A stretch of DNA of 64,000 bases from Poa pratensis (GCA_947311845.1 CAMZMU010000034.1:92135263-92199262); one strand, 5' to 3'. Shown: positions 43,487 to 55,991, counted from the first letter of the stretch. The notes: generated by a model from the sequence alone, not told the origin. Numbers and translations are program-made.

Positions 43487-44886
43487 GGTCGCTCCGCTTG
43501 AGCGACACGGGGGACCCCAAATCGCGCCGCCGGCCGGTCGTCCCCCCTCCCCTGCCCCTTCTCCGCCGCTGCCGCCGGCCTGGCCGCGGTGGCGGCGCCC
43601 CCGGCCTCTTCTTGGACGGCGCGGGGCGAGCTCGCGGTGGACGCGATGCAGCCCCCGTTCTGCCGCGGCGGCGGCGATGTGGTGCGGCGGCGGCGGTGCT
43701 TCTGCAGCGTGCTCGGCACGGCTCGACGGCGACGTGGCCGGGGTGGGTGCGGCAGGTGGTGGCGGCGACCTCCAGCGCGGCTGCCGGTGGATCGGCCAGG
43801 GCCCGATCTGGCCCCGATGGGCTCGGCGGGCCGCTGCTCTCGGCGGCCTCGCGTGCATCGCACCGCGGTGGTGCCGCTCGGGGCTGGCTGCTGCTGTGCG
43901 GTGGTGCTCGAGGGAACTGCAGCGCCGTCGACGGAGGTAGAGGCTCGCCGTCCGGTTTCTCTTGGCCGACACGTCGCGTTGGCTTTGAGGGCAGCGACAC
44001 TTGTGCGGCTGGGCGTGTGGCTGTCCTGCAGCACTTGGACGTCGGGGCGGCGGCTCCGGACTTGGTGGTGGCGTCGAGCTGAGCTAGGAGGTGGCTCAGC
44101 GCGAGATTGACCTAGACCCCGGCGTCTAGCTCTGTTTGGTGGCCGTGGACCGTCGGGCGCGCGGGGCTGACGGTGTCTGCGTGCATGTCTGCGTTGGTGG
44201 GCTGGTCGGTTCCCGTGTGGGCGGCGGACGGAGACCGCCGGGTGAAAACCTTGCCTTGGTCGGCGACCAGGACAGGCGACGGTGACGCTCCCGGGCGCCA
44301 CTTCCTACTTGTAGGCGTCGTCGTGGCGGTGCTCCCTCTCCTCCGTCCGGAAACTTCCGGGGAAACCCCAGATCCTCCGTGGATCGGGCGAGGGCGGCGC
44401 TTCGGCGTCGTATTCCCCTTGGGGCCTCGTCTTGGATGTTTCGCCGGCCAGAGGGACCCGTGGATGTTTGGTGGCCAGCGGCGACGATCTTCTCGTCTTC
44501 GGCTAGGTGGTGCGTGGCCCTGGGGCCGGCGTGGATGTCGGAGCGGCGACTCCGATCTCGCCTCCGCTGCGTCGCGTTGAGGTGTGTGGGTGTCGACCTT
44601 TCCTGCTTGGGCGGTTTCGTCGTCAACCTGTGTGGAGCGTGGCCCGTGGCCAGCGTGGATGTCGGAGCGGCGGCTCCGGATTTTCGCCTCCGCTGTGGCG
44701 TTGAGGGGTGTCGGACTTGGCCGCTTGGGCGGTTAGGCCGTCGACTGAGTGTGGTGCGTGGCCTCGGGGCCGGCGTGGTGTGTTGTGTTGTTGTATTCGG
44801 TTTTCGGCCAGTTTTTCTTATAAACTGGCCAATTCACTTCTTCTATATAAATGAAAAGGCAAGCCTCTTGCCCGGTTTCAAAATAA
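43487..44886 (+). mobile_element. GC-rich non-autonomous LINE-like retroposon
   Basis: A 14-bp perfect direct repeat CAGAAAAACAGAGG flanks the segment (43473-43486 and 44887-44900). The right end, AAAGGCAAGCCTCTTGCCCG followed by GTTTCAAAATAA, has the hairpin and A-rich tail seen at grass LINE 3' ends (compare GCCTTTGTTTCAAAA at 28420). No reverse transcriptase is present. The interior is very GC-rich and contains at least three imperfect copies of a GTGGATGTCGGAGCGGCG-type unit (about 44036, 44531 and 44655). Overlapping open frames on both strands here are attributed to base composition. Confidence 0.72.
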
Positions 44887-44900
44887 CAGAAAAACAGAGG

Positions 44901-45251
44901 AAAGAAGAGAAAGAGTATGTACATCCAAGTGACCGATGACGGGCGGCGGCGACCATGGCCGGCGTCGCGAGACGGGACGCCGGCGATTCTGGATTTCACT
45001 TTTCAGAACCTAACAAATCTGGTGACCTATGGGCGGTTTTAACTCAACTTTCTGCCGAACAAAAATAAACCGAGAAATCCTGTATGAATGTTGCTGCTTG
45101 CACTTGGTTTTTTCAGAAGGCCACGGGTTGCGGCTGCGAATGGAAAACCACGTGACAGGTTCGGCAGATCACTATCTAATTTCTGAAGATGATGATGCAT
45201 CACAAAGAGTAGTAACGAACACACAGACCATGTGCTAATTACTTTCTGGAC
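44901..45251. other. Intergenic, no gene recognised
   Basis: Short spacer between the two retroposons, nothing identified. Confidence 0.4.
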
Positions 45252-45266
45252 ATGATAAGCAAGCAT

Positions 45267-46585
45267 TTTTTAGAATCAAAAGGGGGCCGAAACCCCCCCA
45301 GCCCCATTTTTATTAAAATGAAGCTAGGGTCGAGAACAAAGTAGCGCGCGAGAGGGGAGAGAGCCATCCTCTGGCAGGTTCAAGCGTCTAGCTCACTTAT
45401 TACATCTTTGAGGTCTGAGACAGGGCACCAAGTACAAAGGAAGACTAGTTAGCTACTCGAAACTAAACCAGCCCACATTGCTGTGGAAGACCTGGTGGCG
45501 CACTGCCTCCGTCTTCAGTCCCGCCAAGCAATCCGCATCAGTTCTCCTCTCTTGCAGTTGAGCAGCTGCAGGTTTCTGTCCATCAGACGCGAACGGGACT
45601 CGCTGTAAAGCGGACTCCAACTTCGCAGAAGAGCGAGAGCACGATCCCAAACACAGGCCAAGCCGGACCATTGGTTTACCTGAAAACACATATCATTTCG
45701 AGTTTTCCATAAGGTCCACAGAAAAGCAGCTGTAATAATACAAGCAGTATGATTATTAGCAGTCCAAAGATGATGTAAATCATCAAGGGTAGCCAAACGC
45801 GTATGCGGGAAAACCTCACTGATCATAAGCCAAATCTGTTTAGCAACAACACACTCAAAAAACAAGTGCAGGATAGATTCTGGATCATTACAAAAGAGAC
45901 AGGAAGCGTCATCTACAGTTCGACGCTTCGCCAAATTATCTCGAGTAAGCAACTTGTTTTTACTTAACAACCAAAGAAAGACGCGAACACGCCCTGGGAT
46001 TTGGATATCCCACATAGATTCTAGATGAGGAACTCTCACACCACCGTCATTAATGAAGTGGTAAAAAGAGTGAACAGAATATGTTTTGGACGAGTCAAGC
46101 ACCCATATGGGTGTATCCTTCTCATCCGAGAGAGTCACAGGTTGGAGCAAGCTGCACAACTCATTCCACCTGGACATTAAGGCTACATCAAAACATCTAG
46201 GGAAGGATAAATGAATTTCCCCCTCAACCAACACCTGTTTAACCGTGGCATTCTCCTCATTGCAAATGCAAAACAGATCCCAAAAAGAAGTAGCCAAATT
46301 ACATTCAGAAATCCAAGTGTCTAACCAAAATAAGATAGACTCCCCATTACCAATGTTCCAGCGAAAACCAACTTTCACAGAGGGAGCTGCCCAGACAAGT
46401 CCTTTCCAAAAAGGAGAGGCATTACAGTCTCTAATCCAACAAAGATTTGGGGAAGTGGGATACTTATGCAAAATAATTTGCTTCCAAATTTTGTTCTCAG
46501 AAGCAAAAAACCTTTTAAACCAGGAGCCCAAAAGAGCTAAATTCATATCCCTTAGGTTAGGTACACCCAGGCCGCCAAAGACCTT
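45267..46585 (-). mobile_element. LINE, 5' truncated, with 15-bp target duplication
   Basis: ATGATAAGCAAGCAT occurs at 45252-45266 and 46586-46600, a perfect target duplication. The minus-strand frame encodes the C-terminal part of a LINE ORF2 from GGLGVPNLRDMNLALLGSWF, through the zf-RVT block (IPGRVRVFLWLLSKNKLLTR, CLFCNDPESILHLFFEC) to a stop at 45515. A 3' UTR of about 240 bp and a short A tail (45267-45271) follow. Endonuclease and RT catalytic domains are absent. The first five codons of the open frame (MLAYH) come from the target duplication, so its ATG is accidental. Confidence 0.92.
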
Positions 46586-46600
46586 ATGATAAGCAAGCAT

Positions 46601-47624
46601 CAGGCACGTACAAATGTATGGCGATGGCCTGACAGGGCATATGGGGCGTCAGGTGAGCTGAGAGAGACCTCACCTCACCTCCTCTTCTTTGCATCCAGGA
46701 GGAGGGAGGATTCAGAGTTCTTGGAGAGCCAAGTGCCGCTTCCTCTCATCGACAGGTGCATCGACAGGGTCCGATTCGTCGAAGTCGAAAGGAGGCCCTA
46801 CGGTTACTGCACACCACATAAAAACCTGGTGCATATACCAGAGCATCACAAAAGAAAAAGGGGAGAAGGCGATATTTGATGATGATGGAATGGAAAGTAT
46901 GCAGAATTCCTTGCTTCCAGTCAGTATCTGTGCCCTTTCTAGCTAGTACATGGGAACAGCAGAATGAGACCACCACCAGAAACTTGCCACTGATACAGTA
47001 TTTACCAACCGATCTGCACTGAATCTACAACCGAGAAAAAAATGATCATCTTGGGTAACAAAAGATAACGTGGACCATCCGATCGAATAAATCTTGGATT
47101 GTCGGAATGGTCTCTTTCCGATATGAGCATCTGGGTCTTATCTGAACAAAAGGATGGCTGGCAGGGATGTACCGGCAGGCATGGCTGTCTGACACCATGA
47201 GATATTCAGATCATTCTGCAATTGAGCTGGAGATAAGGCGCATTTTCCAATTGGTCGGCAGCGATCCACTGGTTCAGGTCACATCTTTGCCAGAACCTGA
47301 ATCATTTCCTGCATACAACCCTTTCCACATGAAACATGACGGTTTTCTGGCTTCTTTTCAAGCAAGTAGTTGAGTTTGGCACACATAAGATTACTACTCT
47401 ACAAAAAGACTTCACAATATGAAGAGCTGAAGTTGCACCAGAATCACCAACAGCCTACTGATTCACAATCTCGCGGCACAGACCGCAGCACACCAAAACA
47501 TGATGGATTACACGGAAATCTACGAGACCAAAACGTCATGTACCGCAACACAGATCGTGCACCTGTTACCAACTTATATCTCTATGAACAGCTATTATAC
47601 TTACAGGCAGGAGCGAGCATCGTT
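46601..47624. other. Downstream region of the RLCK gene
   Basis: It probably includes the RLCK 3' UTR near 47300-47624. The rest contains no recognised gene; several short open frames lack support. Confidence 0.45.
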
Positions 47625-50600
47625 TCAGCAGGTCTTTATGACCTCGGGCTTCCAGCCCCGCCATACAATCAGGCGGGAACCAAACTTGAATTCGTGGAAC
47701 CTTATCTTATGTGATCCTTTCTTCGTCCGCTTCGCGCCCGGTTCAGAAACTGAGCCATGGTAGTGCAGAGGCGGCTGCGGCGGGCCGCTATCGACGCTGT
47801 CGACGATCTTCTGGACCATCTCATACACCTCGCTCATCTTCGGGCGTGACTTGGGTAGCCGGAGGAGGCAGCGGTTCGCCACGCCTGCCAGCTTTGTCAT
47901 GGACTTGAGGTTATAGTGTCCCTCCAGCCGCGGGTCCACGATGATGGGGAACCGTTTGACGTCGGAGATGTATGGTTTCACCCAATCCAGGAGCTTCTGC
48001 TCGCCTTTTGGGCGGTTCCTGTCAATGGGACGGCGGCCGGTGATGAGCTCGTAGAGAAGGACCCCGTAGCCCCAAATGTCACTTTTTGCAGTGAGGCGCC
48101 CAGTTTGCATGTACTCTGGCGCTGCATATCCTAGAGTTCCAACGACCTGCAGAACCGTAAGTATTGAATGTTAATTCAGATGGACAGATGTATCAAGTTC
48201 AAGTTGTGCTAGGAACCAAACAAACTAGCAAGAGAACAAACTTCACAAAAAAAAGTACATAGAGAATCTCCTACAATTTCTAACATGGGCTAACGCAAGC
48301 CTTTAAGGATACTCCAGGTGGCAGTACAGAGTTGGCTAATATTGATGAGCTTCACGTGTGGGACCCATTAATCATAAAAAGAAATGATATGGTTTGCATT
48401 TTTGCAAAATGCATTTTTTTAATGAAAACTAGGGATGTGTACAGCGTCTATACTCAAACAAATGTCTCCCAAACAAAATAATAGTTCTAAGACATGGTAA
48501 TATATGTCCAGCAAACTCTTTGTCAAATTTTATGGCGCTGCGAAGCGTGTAACTGAACACTTTTTACTTGCAGATGAAGTTGGCTTTCTATGAGAGAGAT
48601 GGAATTTCTTTAATGTATAAATTAATTTGGCTGGGACATGTGTCCATGTTGCATTCTGAAGCTGAAGTACTCACTCTTTCTAGGACTTTAGTTGTAATTT
48701 GCAAAAAAAAAAAAGTAAGGGTTGTGCTAGGAAATAAACAAAGTAGCAAGAGAACGAACTTCACAAAACTAGTACATGGAGAATCTCCTACAATTTCTAA
48801 AAGGAGCTAAAGCAAGCCTTCAGGGGGACTCCAGGTGGCAGTACATAGGTAGCTATTGTTTAGCCTCACGTAGTGGGACCCATCTGTCATGAAATAAATA
48901 GTATGGTTGTCTTTTTGTTTAAATGATTGCTTACTGAAACCAGGGAGTGTGTACAGCAACTCAAACTATGTCTTCCGAACACAATGACAGTTTAATTAAG
49001 ATATGGTAATATCTGTCCAGTAAAATCTTTGCCAAATTTTTAGGCACAGCAAGTGTGAAAAATCACACCCAAGTTATTATGGTGGTTAAACCGAACTCTT
49101 GTTACTTGTAGATGTAGTTCGCTTCCCCTGAAGAAGAGAGATGCGATTGTTTAAGTAAGCATACTATTTTGGCTAGGATACATGTGCATGCTGCACTCTG
49201 AAGCTGCTAGAAGAATGGATATAGCTCTCATTAAGGCTTACTTCAAGCTGAAAGTAGTCGTCCTTTTTAGGACTTCAGTTAGTGAGCACTTCCGAAACTA
49301 AACACACAGATTTAAACATTGACAGCATACCCCAAAACAATCATACCATTTTAGGTGGAGCAACTGGGTATCCATTTTCCAACTTCATTGCTATCAAAAG
49401 GGAATCATGTTAAAGAAACAGAGCTTACATGTTGCCTAATAGGCACCATGATTATCTATATATTAAGAACATCACACATTTGCAAGCCCAAAAAATAGAA
49501 GAGTATGAAACAGAATGCTGCAAGCCCAAAAATTAATGTAAAACGGCTCTTGGTTCGTAGATGTACGTACCGCTGTGGAGACATGGGATAGACCTTCTTG
49601 TGGTCCATGCCTAGCCAATCCAAAGTCTGACAATTTTGCATTCCAATTCTCATCCAATAGAATGTTAGATGTTTTCAGATCTCGAAAAATAACCTGCATG
49701 CATGCTAAAATAGTTAAATACAGTGCAACTTCTCGTACTGTACGTGTGTTCCTTTTTGCTGAATGTAGTTAAGCTGTGATGCTAATATCACAGAAATGTT
49801 ATACATTCAATTGGTTTTAGTATTGATCGCTACCTGAAAATCCATCTCTTCGTGCAGATACTTCAACCCTCGAGCAGCATCAAGAGCTACTTTTAATCTC
49901 ATTGGCCATGATAAAGTGGAAGTTGACCTACTTGCCAAGTGGTCATCCACGCTTCCATTAGGCATGTATTCATATACTAGAAGCCGTTGCATTCCCCGCT
50001 CATCATCATCAGCGCAATAACCTATCAGTTTGACGAGATTTGGATGATCAACAATCCCAAGCACATTCATTTCTGTTAACCATTCCTTCTGCCCCTGAAG
50101 AAAGACGAATAATATATTAGGAACCCAAAACTAGTAGCTCAAGCTAGATTCCAGTGCAAGTTACTCGAGAAGGGCCCATCAAGCAAGTGGTATTGAAAAG
50201 GTTCTTTTTGCAGGAGAATTGAAATGCTTTTATAGTATGCTTGCTTTGCAATTCGCCAATCTTAGTGTACCAGTTTTTGCTGCATGCTAGCACTAGCTGA
50301 CTAACGAAACCCTAGGCAAGAATGACATACAAGTATATAGGTACTGCCAAATGCAAGGAGATTAACAAGTGAAACTATTGTGCATTTCTTGAAGCAAGCA
50401 GACCTCCTAAATGGTCTTTTCATTGAAAAATCATGATTTAGTGTCAAGATGCAGTGTGAAGATTCATAACTAAGTCCAAATCATATTTGTTGGTTATTAA
50501 TGCGGTGTAACTCCTCTTAGTAAGGTGGAAAACTGGACTGTAAGATTTGTACTGTATGCACTTGCTAAGTATCCAACAACTTTAAGAGCAATCACCAACA

Positions 50601-51020
50601 ACAATACTGGCCTGCTTTGGTCAGTGAAAAAAAATAACTTGCCTGAACTCCTTTGCGATTCAACTGCTTGACGGCGATCTCGATCCGCTCGGTCGGTTCA
50701 TCGGAATTCTTGATGACTCCCCTGTACACGCACCCGAACCCGCCCTCGCCGACCATGAGCGACCTGCTGAAGTTGCGGGTGGCACTCTTGAGCTCGGAGA
50801 AAGTGAACAGCCTGAGGTTGCTGGGGCGGTCAGTGAAGCTTGGGTACTGCGTCCTCCGTATCGACTCAGTGCTCAGGTCGGAGGCGTTCATGTTGTTGAG
50901 GTCCGAGCCGGAGCGGGCGTCGCGCTCCGTGGACGCGGTGCTGAAGGACCGCACGGAGGCGGATGTGGTGGCGGGACGCACGTCGTTGGTGTCTCTGTTC
51001 AGAAAACGCAGGCACCCCAT
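47625..51020 (-). CDS. Receptor-like cytoplasmic kinase, class VII (PCRK1/2-like), 427 aa
   Basis: Four coding exons: 50643-51020, 49834-50094, 49571-49693 and 47625-48146, all joining in phase 0. The start MGCLRF offers Gly2 and Cys3 for myristoylation and palmitoylation, so plasma-membrane attachment is likely. Kinase motifs are [25 protein letters not shown] (Asp218 of an RD kinase), SDFGLAR (Asp236) and [26 protein letters not shown] closely matches Arabidopsis PCRK1/PCRK2, which relay pattern-triggered immunity below receptor kinases. The lysine-rich C-terminal tail is variable. The first intron uses a GC donor (CAG/GCAAGT). A TTGCAG acceptor just before the start implies a 5' UTR intron. 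The last intron holds a 518-bp tandem duplication. It appears intact. Confidence 0.94.
48203..49285 (-). repeat. Tandem duplication inside the last RLCK intron
   Basis: Two imperfect copies of about 520 bp, 48203-48720 and 48721-49285. They share GTTGTGCTAGGAA, AGCAAGAGAACxAACTTCAC, GAGAATCTCCTACAATTTCT and ACTCCAGGTGGCAGTAC. No coding content. Confidence 0.85.
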
Positions 51021-51031
51021 CTCGCCGTGCT

Positions 51032-51841
51032 GCTGCAATGCGGTGGGAGTTAACTAGGGAGCAATTCAGGTGCGAACCTCCATGCCTTCTCCAAACTCTA
51101 TGTTACAAACAAACAAACAGAAATCAAAAGATTGGACCGAGCAGAGCCTTCTGAAACACAAATGAAGTGATTGGACTAAGAATTCTGAATTCAGTTTCAG
51201 GATATAGTAAATTGTGGTGTTGCGAACTACAGTACGAAAGAACGGGCACCAAAATCCATAATCTTCTAACTGTAAACTCCTCGTCGTTTCAAGACAGTAT
51301 TTTTCAGGTTGACGGATAATTCTTCGGATAACTATTCTCTGCACAGCTTGTGCAAAGACACAATCGCGCCTTGTGTGTGTGTGGGTAGACAGAATTTCCA
51401 TAAATGAGAGCTAAAACTGATGTATAACCATGATGCTATTATAGGAGAAGAAACTTTTGACCGCAACAGGCTTCATTCACGCCGACTGAAAATTAAGCCA
51501 AGCACTAGGCAGGAAAGGAGCACACGCGGGAGCGCCTTCACCTGTAGTGCTGGAAATGGAGAGGAACTGGAACTGGTGGTGCTCCACGCCAGCAAAATTC
51601 CGGTAAATAACAGCTACAATAACAAACCTAAAATCCTGATATAAAAGGAACACTCTTTACTGCATCAGAGTTTCACGTAAACACGGTGGCTGAAATGAAC
51701 CTGCCTAAACACTAAGCAAGAAACAAGATCCGATCCCGACGTTTCAAAGCCCTGCTTAATCCCCGCCCAGATCGGAGACGGAAAACGGGGGGCCATGAAC
51801 AAATCAACCGCAAGAGCAGAGCGGAGCAGGGAGGACGAACC
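51032..51841 (-). other. 5' UTR intron of the RLCK gene
   Basis: The acceptor GCATTGCAG near 51040 and a donor CCCAAG/GTTCGT near 51841 bound the inferred intron. A GT microsatellite of seven units lies near 51370. Nothing coding was seen. Confidence 0.5.
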
Positions 51842-52240
51842 TTGGGTGTGGCGACGGCGGAGGAGCGGGAGTCTCCCGGGATCCGGGCGGCGAAGCGACG
51901 CGGAAAGGGGCGGAGGCAATGACGGGCGCGAGCCCCCCGAGAGAGAGAGATGGAAAGGGGGAGAGTGAGAAAGAGACCGGTGGACCGGACTTTGGGAGGC
52001 AGCCAGTCAAAGCTGGGTTTGATGGACGGAGCTCGCTCGCGACGACGGCTGATGATCGAAAGATGGATATTTTTCCTCTTTTCGTCTCGTCTTGTCCCTC
52101 TCGCTCGCGTGCTGAGGAGAGGAGAGGACGGCCGCAAGGTGGGAAGAAGAAGACGGAGGAGGAAGAAGAAGAAAAGGGAGAGCGAGAAGAATTCACGAGT
52201 GGTCTTCTTCAAGAACAGAGTCGCTGGCTTGTGAGATTGG
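51842..52240 (-). other. 5' UTR exon and promoter-proximal region of the RLCK gene
   Basis: Purine-rich on the plus strand, and so a CT-rich leader on the coding strand, as is common for plant 5' UTRs. The exact transcription start is not determinable. Confidence 0.45.
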
Positions 52241-53399
52241 GGGATGATGAATGGGGTCGGGATTCGGGATAGCGGAACGCACGCAACGCAATCATTAGTT
52301 TAGTGTAATCTATCCATCAATCCGACTGTACTAATTTAATATTGCCCACTGCTCCAGCTAGTACTAAATCAGCGGCAGGAGAAGTGTCATTCGCCTGCAC
52401 TTTGGTGTCGCATGAGTGCATTTGAGATGAATGGTTTATTATTTAATTGCGTTTTAAGATCGAAGCATAAAATGCTACTTATCTGATCATAAATCATTTA
52501 TGAATCGAAACTTTCACAGAAGATACAATATTGGAACATATGATTGACGTGAATTTTGTCGATTTTTCTGAACAGTTTGAATTTTGGGTTCAAACTATGG
52601 ACAAACCATGTACGTCGGATATTGATCCACCTATGCAAACTTACGTGGCACTTTGCTTCGTAAAGTCGTCGAATCTTTGTTCGACCGACGCACCACCGTA
52701 AGGATTTGGTTATTGGTAAGAAGAAGAAAATTCCCGGAAGATGGAAATTACCTGTTCTCAAACAAGAAAAACTTTTTTCTGTGTACCTCTCCGCCTACTT
52801 CTTGGCATTGATTTCTGCACTAGAAAGCCACTAGCAGCTCGTACTACTAGTACGATCCAATGTAAATTACCAGCTGATGATGAGGATATACTAGAAAAAG
52901 AAAGAAGAGGATGCACGGGAAGGAATTGCATCACGATCGCCGGTGACACCTCATCGATTCGATCGGTCATTCAAAGATCGCACGGGCTGCATGCATGCGT
53001 TCCACTTTTGATTGCCACCCGGCCTTCTGTGTGTCCACGTGGTGATCACACGTATGTGCGTGCGTGTCTTGGCATGCTGTCAGTGTCAGTGACGTTTTTA
53101 AGGTCCGTGAGCCAACAACCTGCTGGTGAAGTGGTGATCCCATCAGATCGGGGACTAGGGGGAAAGAAATCACACAAGACAGACATTGTACTTTTCAACA
53201 TATAAGCATACAACATAAGGAGTAGTATGAAAGCTATGACATTTATATTGTGCATGATTTTTTCTTGCAGGACTAAGTACTCACCTAAACTTAGCACTAT
53301 GCATGGCACCACATTCGTCGAGCAGTTAATCAAAGCACTAGCTAGGAATGATGACGCTTCAAGCAATATGCTTGTAACAAAATCGAAACTTGCCATTTT
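52241..53399. repeat. Intergenic; 52292-52410 is repeated at 54765 and 54909
   Basis: The block with TCATTAG, GTGTAATC, CCATCxATC, GTACTAATTTA, GCCACTGCTC and AAATCAGCGGC recurs imperfectly at 54909-55020 and more weakly at 54765-54860. No gene recognised. Confidence 0.5.
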
Positions 53400-53660
53400 C
53401 TTTAAATAAGAAGAGAGATTTTAGAAGCGCATTGCCTAGAGGCACACACCCTAGGACTTTGAAAAATAGTCTACTCTCCAAAATTACATTGCCCAAAGAA
53501 ATAGCACCGGTTAGCTTCCACAATTTGGCCTCCTCTTTAATCTTGTGGATGATGACGTTGGGAGGGGAGGCATAGTGTGGGAACACTCGACCATTTCTTT
53601 CTTTCCAAATTACCAGCTGGATTAGTGTGGACAGTCCAGTAAAAACGGTTGCAGCTGGAA
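53400..53660 (-). pseudogene. LINE ORF2 C-terminal fragment
   Basis: The minus strand reads LIQLVIWKERNGRVFPHYAS followed by PPNVIIHKIKEEAKLWKLTG. This is the conserved C-terminal signature of plant LINE ORF2 (W.ERN.R.F, then I..I..E..LW..AG). Only this end survives, with no flanking duplication seen. Confidence 0.7.
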
Positions 53661-54386
53661 GATGTTGGGCTCCTCACCGATCAACATCTTTCAGGTTACT
53701 ATCTGCACTTTAACGCTTTCTCTTTGGTTGGTGAGAAGGAAAATGTTGGCCTTTCGCCGCAGATCAACCACCCCAACTAGATATCCACTCTTTTCCTACA
53801 CTTCGTCGATCACATTGGTTTCAACGCCACAAAGCCAAGACTTGGCACTAGCAATATCATGCAGCTCGCAGTAGAGCTATGATCTAAATTGCTTATTAGC
53901 AGCTGCAAAAAAAGGCGTATACAGAAGCGGCAGAGCACGGGTGGGTTGGATCATGAGCGAATCAATTACTAGCTGCTGGATAGAGAAAGCATTCAAACAT
54001 CTCACAGGCTGCGTGCCACCTTTACTACTGCTACCCTTTTTTAGTGGAAATCCACTTTGGCTCATAGAAGTATATGCCCCACCGATTAAAAACATATTTT
54101 TAAATGTCAAAAAACTGAAAAAAAATATCAGGGTGCATGTCCCGACATTCTATGGTGTTGCACAAAATTTCAAGATAAAAGACAGTTCTTATGACATGTG
54201 TAAAAAGTAACAAAAAAATGTCGGGAGAAAAGTAATTTTGGAGCACCGAAAATTTTCTTTTTTTACACAAGCAACAAAAAATGTCCTTTTCGCGAATTTT
54301 TGTGCTCGAATTTTTTGGTACGACTTTTGTGACATTTGTGATTTTTTAATTATATTTTTCATAATGGTATAGCCGTAATGTACTCT
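53661..54386. other. Intergenic, AT-rich
   Basis: No gene recognised. Short open frames on both strands lack family resemblance. Confidence 0.4.
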
Positions 54387-54445
54387 TTTTTTTTTTGAAC
54401 AACGGGGAGGCGCCAGGGGCGCCAATTTCATTCAGCTCAAAAACA
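54387..54445 (-). mobile_element. Very short LINE 3' tail
   Basis: A 12-14 base T-run followed by GAACAACGGGGAGGCGCCAG and GGGCGCCAATTTCATTCAG. On the minus strand this is a GGCGCC hairpin and poly(A), the usual end of a grass LINE. Heavily truncated, about 60 bp. Confidence 0.5.
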
Positions 54446-55885
54446 TAATACTCCTCCGTATAGTGCCTGACAGTTGAAGATTGGAAATAGCAGCTAAACT
54501 GCTTTTTAAAGTATTGTTTATCTGTTGCTAGAAAAATTAGTAGCCTCATCTCTTACTAACAAATTTCTAATCATGTCTCATGATTATTCTTATATTAAAG
54601 TATTGTCTACATTTTCCAACAGTTGGCTAGTTCGTGATGTACAAGCTTGGGAGACCGATGAATGAATAGGGCCGGGTTTGGGGTGAAGATGCACGATGAC
54701 AGGGGATGCCTGCAGCCAGCTTAGCCAACCGGCCGATAGATGGATAGAGGGGGCGGAAGGAGCGATCATTAGTATAATCCCTGTTAATCAATTGGGCACC
54801 TGCTCAGTCTGGAGTAGTGGAGTACTTAAATCAGCAGAAGCACAACTGTCATTCGGAGCACTGCGTTCGTCTTGGTCGAAACCATCCATCGAAGAAGTAA
54901 CACGCAACCATCAGTAGTGTAATCCATCCATCGCCATCGGAGTACTAATTTATTGGCCACTGCTCGTACACTATCAAATCAGCGGCGGCTACTACGGAAA
55001 GTGTCTTTGCCTTGCTCCGAGTATCAGTGATCCTGCTGTCATAAAAAAATCAATAAAAAATTTACGGGTTTTATTTTTTTAATAATTCTGCTTTTTAATA
55101 ATACTGGACGTAGCTAATGATGTATTCCACAAACTTGCAAAAAACAATTTCAAATACTTTGTGTTATGCGCTACACAAAAACACCAGAATCATTATAGAG
55201 GGAGAACGAAATATGGTGTTCGGATCCACTGCGTTTGTCTCGGTCGAGACCATCGTGGGAGAAACATACTCAGTGTAGAGCGAACCGTTGCAGCTTGGCT
55301 AACTGTGAGAAGGTTAGTTTGTGACAAACAAGATTAACTCGATCAATGTTGCTCCGTATTTTCGTTCAGGTTTCACTTTCACTTGTCCGACCAGGTTGCT
55401 GGTTAGAATAGGAAATGCTAGGCTAACCGCCGATCAAACACCCCAACTAGCGACTACGACTTTTGCCCTCCGCTTCACGTTCGTTCATTCTGGCATTTCA
55501 AGGCCATGGGATGAACTCTGGCACTAGCCATCAGCTGTAAAAGGGATCGTGTATGTGGATTGGCTGATGTCAGCAAGCTACCTCGATGTGGAAGAAGAGC
55601 ACGGGCTGGTGCCACCTCATCAAGATCGGCCAATTGAAAGATTTCACGTGCTCCATTCCGCTTTAATTGGTTCCTTTTTTTTCTAGACTATAATTATTAC
55701 CCCTTTCCATTCGCAAAAAAAGTTATTATTACCCTTTCCGCTTCTATGTTGGATGATCTGCTTTTCACTGGTCGCGTCGTCTGCAGTCACGAGCATAGGA
55801 CTCATCGGTAATGATAAAAACGGCACGTGTGCATCCACGTGTGCGTAACAGTGCGCTGAGTGTTGTTTGACGAGTGTGTAAACAA
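54446..55885. other. Intergenic
   Basis: It holds the repeat blocks at 54765-54860 and 54909-55020 and otherwise unrecognised DNA. GGTCGAxACCATC occurs near 54878 and 55243, which suggests further local duplication. Confidence 0.4.
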
Positions 55886-55991
55886 CTCACTCCGTCCTGA
55901 AATATTTGACACAAATTTGTTTAGATATAAATGTATCTACGCACTAAAATATGTCTAAATTTATCTGTATTTAGATCAGACGGAGTGCGTA
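55886..55991. mobile_element. Stowaway-like MITE
   Basis: Left end CTCACTCCGTCCTGAAATAT and right end ATCAGACGGAGTGCGTA are inverted versions of the Stowaway terminus. The interior (ATATAAATGTATCTACGCACTAAAATATGTCTA, not quoted in full) is typical of Triticeae Stowaways. The ends are degenerate. Confidence 0.65.

Noticed and set aside
43425..44626. Several long overlapping open frames on both strands (up to 277 codons)
   Set aside because: They lie in extremely GC-rich DNA inside a retroposon bounded by a target duplication, show no family motifs and exist in nearly every frame.
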